Source: Neurospora tetraspora
Taxonomy: Eukaryota; Ascomycota; Sordariomycetes; Sordariales; Sordariaceae
DNA length: 64,000 bases
Assembly (NCBI RefSeq): GCF_033439725.1
Contig: NW_026944388.1
Span: forward strand, 992,001 to 1,056,000
Direction of reading: 5' to 3'
Both the position numbers and the translations under genes were made by a program. The number at the start of each line of letters is the position of its first letter. Positions within the stretch are counted from its first letter, which is position 1. The notes beneath the pieces are model-generated. The model did no database searches, was not told the origin of the DNA, and was given only the letters and a program-made list of their open reading frames with translations. Positions 57,693 to 64,000 of this stretch are shown one piece after another.

Positions 57693-58795
57693 ATGGACGT
57701 GGTCCTCGAGGTCTCTGACCAGTTCATGTTCGATTACATGTACGCCTGGCTACTACCAGCGCGACCTGCTCTTTACGATTTCCCCGACAAGACCAATGGC
57801 ACCGCGCAAGCTTTCTCGTCCTGGGTGTATGAGCCCGCGACGGAGTTCTTCTCGCTCGAGCCCTCGCAGGCGGCTTATCAGAGTATCTGGGCCAGAGACA
57901 ACATCTACCGCCAGGCTCTATCGCTCTTCCTAATACTATGGTGCGCGAAAACCCTCTTTCCTTCACATCCGAGTGGGCGCAAACATGCTAACTTTTTGTT
58001 GTCAACAGGCTCTTCGGTCTCGTAACCTACTACGTCTTCGCCTCCCTCTCCTACATCTTCATCTTCGACAAGAAAACCATGGAGCACCCCAAGTTCCTCA
58101 AGAACCAGGTCTGGCTCGAGATTAAGCAAACCAACGCCGCCCTGCCCGTCATGGCGCTCTTCACCTTCCCCTTCCTGGTCGCCGAAGTGCGCGGTTACTC
58201 GCTCCTGTACGACACCTCGGCCGAGGGTCCCGGTCGCTGGTACGACTACTTCCAGTTCCCGCTCTTCATCATGTTCACCGACTTTGGCATCTACTGGATC
58301 CACCGCGGCCTTCACCACCCGCTCGTGTACAAGCACCTGCACAAGCCTCACCACAAGTGGATCATGCCGACTCCCTACGCCAGCCACGCCTTCCACCCCA
58401 TCGACGGCTTCGCCCAGAGCATCCCCTACCACGTTTTCCCCTTCATCTTCCCGCTCCAGAAGATGGCGTACGTCGGCCTTTTTGTGTTTATCAACTTCTG
58501 GACCATCATGATCCACGACGGCGAGTACTACGCCAACAACCCCGTCATCAACGGCGCCGCCTGCCACTCGGTCCACCACTTCGCCTTCAACTACAACTAC
58601 GGCCAGTTCACCACGCTGTGGGACCGCCTCGGCGGCAGCTACAGGCAGCCCGACAATGACCTGTTCGAGAAGGAGAAGAAGATGAGCACGACGACGTGGA
58701 AGAAGCAGGTCAACGAGATGGAGAAGATTGTCAAGGAGGTGGAGGGTGAGGATGATCGGCATTACGAGCCGACCGAGACTAAGAAGTCGAAATAA
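57693..58795 (+). CDS. erg3: C-5 sterol desaturase (Erg3)
   Basis: Introduces the C5-C6 double bond into episterol in the ER during ergosterol synthesis, using NAD(P)H, cytochrome b5 and O2. Two exons, 57693-57940 and 58009-58795, with a 68-bp intron (branch GCTAAC), give 344 aa, the normal length. The non-haem di-iron histidine boxes are intact: HRGLHH at 181-186, HKPHHK at 194-199 and HSVHH at 269-273, with further histidines at SHAFHP and IMIHDGEYY. At least four hydrophobic spans are present. The tail is lysine-rich (TETKKSK), suiting ER retention. A long open frame on the opposite strand across exon 2 is a by-product of strong codon bias, which itself suggests high expression. Confidence 0.95.
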
Positions 58796-58854
58796 AGTGA
58801 AGTGCGAGAAGGAGTTGAAGAGACGGAAAATCTCACAAGTCCCCGGTCGATCTC

Positions 58855-58892
<38 letters not shown>
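58855..58892. repeat. T18-A20 palindromic tract
   Basis: Eighteen T followed directly by twenty A, a perfect 36-bp palindrome 60 bases past the ERG3 stop. It could fold back or extrude as a cruciform and lies where transcript ends form; homopolymer length may also be affected by sequencing error. Confidence 0.8.
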
Positions 58893-60695
58893 GATAGAAG
58901 GGATTGACGAATCAGCGTCATCCGGCCAAGACCAAGCCACCCGGTCTTGTGGTCCTGGATCAGGGACCCGGGTTTGGTGGTTGGCTGACACCAAGGATCC
59001 GCGATCCTCATGCGATGTGGGATGGTGGCACGGACGGACGGTGTCGCGCGCGATGACGAACCGAACGAAAACGGCGGGTACACCACATGGATACGAATGT
59101 ATCTTCTGTGAAAAACCCACCGAGCCGGACCTGCCAACCAAAAGGAAAGGGGTACACTATAGTGCCCATAATGGAGGAGGTTAGTCTTATATACCAAATG
59201 ATGGGATGACTGGATAGGTAACTGGGTTGGGACGGACGGGGTTGATGACAACAACAACAAACAAACAATCATGAAAAATAAGGATTTTAATAACCCACAC
59301 CTTGTACATACTTTATATCATATTATATACCCGCACTCTGCACATAAAGCATTATTTACGGAGCCTTGCTGTTTTGGGGAGAAGAACATATGCTTGGAAA
59401 GTCATGGAGTACATAACAGCAAAAAAATTCGCAGGTAGGCAAGCAAGCAGGCGAGGAAGCAGGGAGTATAGAGTTCCCAAATTACAAGAAGATCTGAGTA
59501 GACAAAACAACTTGAGAAACCACAAACCTACGCAGTCACCGTCTCCGGTTCATGCAACTCCTCACTAACGCTCGACCATTGGACAGGAGACAGATACTTC
59601 CGAGTTCTGTATTCTGGTATGACCAGTGTTACCATCATGTCTTGCTTTCCTACTACTTCAAGGGACAAGGCGAGGGAGTACAGCCAGATTGATATAAATG
59701 ACCAAGTCAGACTAACACAACACAGTATAACACCACGGGTATGTACACAGCTTTAAAGCCAAGAAAACGCTAGGATCGATCGCTTCTGAGCTTTGAACCG
59801 TTGTGCCGGAGATAAGCCAAGCTGGAGGCCTCCTGCAATTTCCGCTTTGGATAGTGTATCTCAAGCTAACCTCACGCAATTGAGTAACGAGACCAAAGAC
59901 CAGGGTTGAGAGCAAGTTGGGTTGGTTGACAGCATCATGCAAGTTCAAGGGACTGCTGGAACGGAAGATAGAACACAGAAAGAGATAGAGAGGGAAACCG
60001 GCTAATGGGTATTTCGGGTTCTGCCTGGGTGACTGACTGAGTAGATAGATAGATGAATTTCCCACTATCAGACATGACAGCCTCGGAAAGAGCAGAAGAA
60101 AAAAGAGAAAGCCAGACGCCACCGCCGCCGCCGCCGCCGCCCATCTGTGTCCCGGTCATGTACGCAGGGAGAGAAGGGACCAGACCTCCGAAACGAAAAA
60201 GAAGAAGAGTAAAGGAAATTTGTGGGTGTTGTCATTGTAATGATAGTATAGTGGTCGGTTGGTTTGTGTTGGTACAGTTGTTGTAATAGTAGTAGTATAA
60301 AAAGGTCGAATGAGTGTGTTCAGTTGGTTAGTTGGGTTCCAGCCCGTCAAAATATGTAGTGTAGGTGTGAAAAGTGGTAAAAGCGGTTTCTCGTTTCCCG
60401 GGAAGCTGGGTTATGAGTCGAGTCGAGTAGAGGTGTTCTTGTTTGGTCTGGGCCGTCCGTCTTCTGTGACAGAGGATAGGTAATTTCCTTTTCCAAAGCT
60501 CTGCGCATGCCTCGTTCACCATGTTGTCCGTTGTCCGTCTCGTTTATATCCGGGGCGGCTGGCTGGCTGGCTGGTTGGTTTCCGCATTCGCGCCCAGTCC
60601 CTCCCTCGTTCAGTTCCGTCGTGAAGATCCCATCGATCATATTCTCCGTCCCTCTCGCCATCTCTATCTCCATCTCTCGCACTCGCACGCCCCTC
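58893..60695. other. Convergent 3' regions of ERG3 and the UPF0357 gene
   Basis: No gene seen. A CCG trinucleotide tract lies at about 60119-60143 and short GGCTGGCTGGCTGG repeats near 60557-60573. The region 60250-60695 is probably the 3' flank of the UPF0357 gene. Confidence 0.45.
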
Positions 60696-61118
60696 TCAAG
60701 AAAAGCTCACAAACTTGGGATCCCTCGGCAACCCATCCGCCCCAATGCCATTCGCCTTAAACCTCCTCTCCATGTACAGCTTCCTCGCGTCGTCGAACTG
60801 GAGCCTCCTCCTCTTCATGATCTTGAGGATCTCCCGCTTGGCCTCGTCATCCAAACCCGCGCGACCGTCGCTCCCCCCCACGTTGCCCGCAAGATCAAAG
60901 TCGGCCGACGACAGACCGGCTTCCATGTCCTCCTCGAACGAGTTGGAGGTAAAAGGGAGTCGCGAGTACAGGTATTCGCCGCCGGGAGCGCGGCGCAGGT
61001 AGGGTTCTATCGCGTCGAAGGCGTCGAGGAAGGGCGGGAGCCAGGTGTAACGGGTGAAGTAGGCCGTGGTGGAGAAGAGGAGGGTGAAGAATATGAGGGC
61101 GTAGAGGAGGTTGATCAT
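60696..61118 (-). CDS. UPF0357 / DUF2015 membrane-anchored protein
   Basis: Conserved fungal family of unknown function. A single 140-aa exon starting at MINLLYALIFFTLLFSTTAY gives an N-terminal hydrophobic anchor (residues 3-22), then WLPPFLDAFDAIEPYL, an acidic central part, and the family's diagnostic C-terminus: GLDDEAKREILKIMKRRRLQ, FDDARKLYMERRF, and NGIGADGLPRDPKFVSFS. The frame stays open upstream to 61442 but that part is leader-like, so the internal ATG at 61118 is preferred; it places the anchor at the very N-terminus as in other members. Divergent from the L28e gene. Confidence 0.85.
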   Translation of the reverse strand: MINLLYALIFFTLLFSTTAYFTRYTWLPPFLDAFDAIEPYLRRAPGGEYLYSRLPFTSNSFEEDMEAGLSSADFDLAGNVGGSDGRAGLDDEAKREILKIMKRRRLQFDDARKLYMERRFKANGIGADGLPRDPKFVSFS

Positions 61119-62003
61119 TTTGGCGGATGGTGGTTGTTGTTTTTCGAATTTTGGAACGAGTATGGTTTGATGGATGGGTGTGACAAGAGCGAGGCTGTCG
61201 ACTGTAGAAAGAATGTAGTTTGGAGAGGCAAATGTGGTTATGCAGTGGGCTTTGCGACAGATGCGATCACGATACTTTTCGTGCTTCGGGTGGTCCGGTA
61301 CGGCTGCAGTGCCACTTGCGCGCGCCGAGGTAGCTGCTGATGTAAGTCGAGTTAAGTAGTTGCGTTCGAAAGTGACTGAGTCAAGGATGAAACGAAAGTG
61401 AGTTGCCGGGAGGTGATGAACAAGAACTGGGAGAAAGAACACAAAGTCAGGACATGTTAGGCTCGGGCGGTTGTTGCAAACAAAGTCCGCGCAGGTGAGG
61501 GATGGTTTTGGATAAGTTTAATTGATCACAAGATGGAACACGCGGCGCAGACAGCATCTCGAATGAATGATACCCGCCCTGCCGCCCAAAACGATTGCCA
61601 AGACGCTGCCATGCTCTTGGGACATTGGGCCATGACGAATGCGGCAAGGGTGACAAGCTGTCGCAAAGCGCAACGGTGCCCCAACATCGACCAACAGCAA
61701 TTCGACGGTGCGCAGAAGCTGTCCGACAGATGCACAGGCCACCCCTAACCCTGTGCAGGTGACATCTTGGGTGCTTACGGGAAGCTTGAGCTGTCGACAG
61801 CTGGTCAGAGCGCCAAGCCGTTCCTGCGGCAGGTGGCACTAGGCCAGGTTAGGAAACCTAAGCGAGCACACACTGAGGCGCGACAATTCACCGTGCTGGT
61901 GCCAAAATCCAGCGATATTGTCGGTTGTGATCCCGATTTTCGAGAAGTTCGACTCTGCCTCCAGTAACGCCTAGGTCTTCTTGTAGCCCCAGATCCCGCC
62001 AAA
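61119..62003. other. Divergent promoter, UPF0357 and L28e genes
   Basis: About 880 bases shared by two divergently transcribed genes. Contains the telomere-like motif listed separately. No coding sequence supported. Confidence 0.5.
61743..61752 (+). promoter_or_regulatory. Telomere-like CCCTAACCCT box
   Basis: CCCTAACCCT, complement of AGGGTTAGGG, about 250 bp upstream of the L28e ATG. Tbf1-type factors bind TTAGGG-related boxes in ribosomal-protein promoters of several ascomycetes; whether that holds here is inference. Confidence 0.35.
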
Positions 62004-62800
62004 ATGTCTCTTAGCAACGTCTCTGCCGACCTCATCTGGGAGATCACCCGTAAGTTCTGATCCTGCCGAATTTCTGGTTCTGGCCGATTTGGGAAGTATG
62101 TGGACCTGGCGAAATGCTGACGGTTCTGTTTTTGCGGTCATATAGGCTCCCAGAACTCTTACCTCGTTAAGAGAACCTCTGGTGGCGGTGTCCAGTTCTC
62201 CCGGGATCCCCTCAACCTGACCAACAAGCATTCCCGCAAGGTACGATTGCCCGAAAGAACGAAACCGAGCGAACAATTCGGGAGAGAAGGGATGATGAGA
62301 AAGGGGACATGTTGGCTAACATTTGTGGAAAATAGTATGCTGGTTTCGTCAACGACAAGGTACATTGAGAAACCTCACCGACGCACGTCGCATATCGACC
62401 GAACGAACACATGGAACTGACAATGTTGGAATAGGCCGTCGGCGTTGTCCCTGGTGAGAAGGGTGGTGTCGTCGTGACCACCAAGAAGGCTGGCTCCATC
62501 ACCAAGCCCTCTGCTCGTTACACCCGCGCTTTCGGTGCTAACAAGACTGCCCGCAAGTCAGTACACCCCGACAATGACAGCTGAGAAACCGACAGCAGCA
62601 CGGGAACGAATTGCTGACATGATGCGAACCCGTATAGGACCTACAAGGCCATCGCCCGCCAGGTCGCCAACTACCGCCCCGATCTCCTCAAGGTCGCTGT
62701 TGCCCGCGCCTCCGCCATCCGCCGCTCCCAGCGCGCCGTCAAGCCCGAGCCCGCCCAGAAGCTCCGTGGCAACGCCGCCAAGAAGGCTGCCTCTGCTTAA
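62004..62800 (+). CDS. rpl28: 60S ribosomal protein L28e
   Basis: Component of the large cytosolic ribosomal subunit, eL28 family (absent from budding yeast, present in filamentous fungi and animals). Five exons, 62004-62049, 62146-62240, 62336-62359, 62435-62556 and 62638-62800, give 149 aa. The protein opens MSLSNVSADLIWEI, then SQNSYLVKR and FSRDPLNLTNKHSRK; exon 3 is only 24 nt and encodes YAGFVNDK; then KAGSITKPSARYTRAFG and the basic tail KLRGNAAKKAASA. Intron density near the 5' end is usual for fungal ribosomal-protein genes. The exon 4 donor is GTCAGT, chosen because it restores AAG ACC TAC in frame. Strong C-ending codon bias fits high expression. Confidence 0.93.
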
Positions 62801-64000
62801 ATGTACTGAGGCGTGGAGGACGATGAGCATGCGGGGACAGTTGGAGTCTGTGTATTAAGCCTGGAAAAGCCTCGCTGACAGAGGCGGCGCATACAACATT
62901 TCATGCATGGGATTGGGGTTCAAGGGACAGAAAAGGGTTGCCAGTCCCAGATTCCAGGGATGGCCATGGCGTTTGATATCCAGATGAATCAATCAACCCT
63001 AGCAGGGTCATCGACGAACAACAACTTTGTTCTGGGTCATGTTGTGAGCTTGCAGCATATATGTGATTTTATGAGGGAAGGTGGACGGGTTACCGGCCGG
63101 CAAGATGGCATGGCGCCCGGTTTTCCGAGTCTACCACCAACCTCTTCCGGCAACAACACCTCGGCATTGAAAGAGGTTCGGTCTCCATGGGGCTACCAGG
63201 CAATGTGGGCCATATTTGGATATCGTACTCCATCTCAGCTGGAAAACAATGGCAAATACCCCTGGATTCGGGACGTCAAACTGGATGGGTTGTTGGCCTT
63301 ATGACCATGGAAGCGGTATGGAAGCGGGCCTCTTCGGATGACATCAGGGCAGATCCCCCGGACTTGCCCGAGGACGCTAAACCGAGCCGGACCTCGGGAG
63401 ACCACATGTTCGGACGTAGGTACCCCTGGCAAGTTGACAACCCGGAGTTTCTATCGGTGCAACGGCGAGGACAAGGATCTGTGTTCACTGCGGTTGATAT
63501 CAACGGCATCATCTGAAGTCTGGACAGCGAAGCAGCACATGCGCCTCTACTGCTGTCAGGGAGCATGTAATACACATGAAACTCGCACGATCTTGACAGC
63601 CGTATAAAAGCGGACCATAACATCATATGCATTACTGTAATGATTAATTTGAATGTAAAGGTGAAATCGAATTTGAGGATATTGTCTCGCAAACATGGTG
63701 TGTACACCGTCTAAACGGGCGCGGCCAAGAACGGGGACATGGCTCACTCCGCACCTTCCCCAAATTCCGATCCAATGGCCCATTCTCGCTCCTCCGGATG
63801 ACGGGACGCGAACGAAGGGGGAGAGACCTGGAGAGAGAGCGGGGCAGCTCGTTGTCCTGGCTGCATCATGCCTCGATTTGGCCTGTCTGGAAGAAGGGAC
63901 GCCTGTGCCCCCTGGTCGCCAGCCCCGCAGCCCCGGGCCCCAGCTATACTGCGTAGGTCAAGGTAAATAAAGAGAAGCTCTCCCACGAGCTCCCGTTCCC
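62801..64000. other. Right-edge intergenic region
   Basis: 3' flank of the L28e gene and then 1 kb without recognisable genes, RNA genes or repeats up to the window end. Confidence 0.5.

Noticed and set aside
57905-58762. 285-codon frame antisense to ERG3
   Set aside because: Arises from the biased codons of ERG3 exon 2; V-, E- and D-rich low-information sequence.

Overview
The window reads as a euchromatic stretch of a filamentous ascomycete, most likely Neurospora or a close Sordariaceae relative. The evidence is short introns (about 50-200 nt, GTAAGT-type donors, CTAAC-like branch sites), long leaders, a Tup1-type corepressor whose N-terminus and 603-aa length look like RCO-1, and one AT-rich, transition-saturated repeat island of the kind produced by repeat-induced point mutation (RIP). 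Exon structures below were built by hand from splice sites and frame continuity. Family names come from recognised motifs, not database searches.

Layout, left to right: RCE1 CAAX protease (+, 1.6-2.8 kb); Golgi GDP-mannose transporter (-, 4.1-5.5 kb); Jsn1/Puf1-like RRM+PUF RNA-binding protein (-, 6.9-10.6 kb); a MITE-like element full of TTCACCGG palindromes (12.6-13.0 kb) beside possible gene debris; CCDC47-like ER protein (+, 15.1-16.7 kb); ECM15/MTH1187-like small protein (-, 17.3-18.0 kb); Ark1/Prk1-type NAK kinase (+, 20.0-23.4 kb); Ecl1-like zinc-finger protein split over three exons (-, 27.2-28.3 kb); a 5.5-kb TIR DNA transposon (31.4-36.9 kb) with an LTR element nested in it; a 6.6-kb stretch with no recognisable gene; a GIY-YIG-like protein carrying about ten 23-residue STPR-like repeats (+, 43.7-45.3 kb); RMP1-like RNase MRP subunit (+, 46.2-47.9 kb); RCO-1 (-, 48.8-51.0 kb); a small membrane protein (+, 55.0-55.7 kb); ERG3 C-5 sterol desaturase (+, 57.7-58.8 kb); UPF0357/DUF2015 protein (-, 60.7-61.1 kb); ribosomal protein L28e (+, 62.0-62.8 kb).

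Most genes are ordinary housekeeping genes with no operon-like logic. Secretory and membrane functions recur (RCE1, GDP-mannose transporter, CCDC47-like, ERG3), as do RNA functions (PUF, RMP1, L28e), but I infer no common pathway. The most unusual locus is the gene at 43.7-45.3 kb. It combines a GIY-YIG-like core, split by an acidic minisatellite, with a 23-residue repeat array resembling STPR DNA-binding domains. It is preceded by a duplicated start-codon context that makes an overlapping uORF, and it is flanked by two short blocks that also occur 17-20 kb away in the 3' region of the Ecl1-like gene. Together with the RIP island and the gene-poor stretch, 31-46 kb looks like an accessory insertion in an otherwise conserved neighbourhood.
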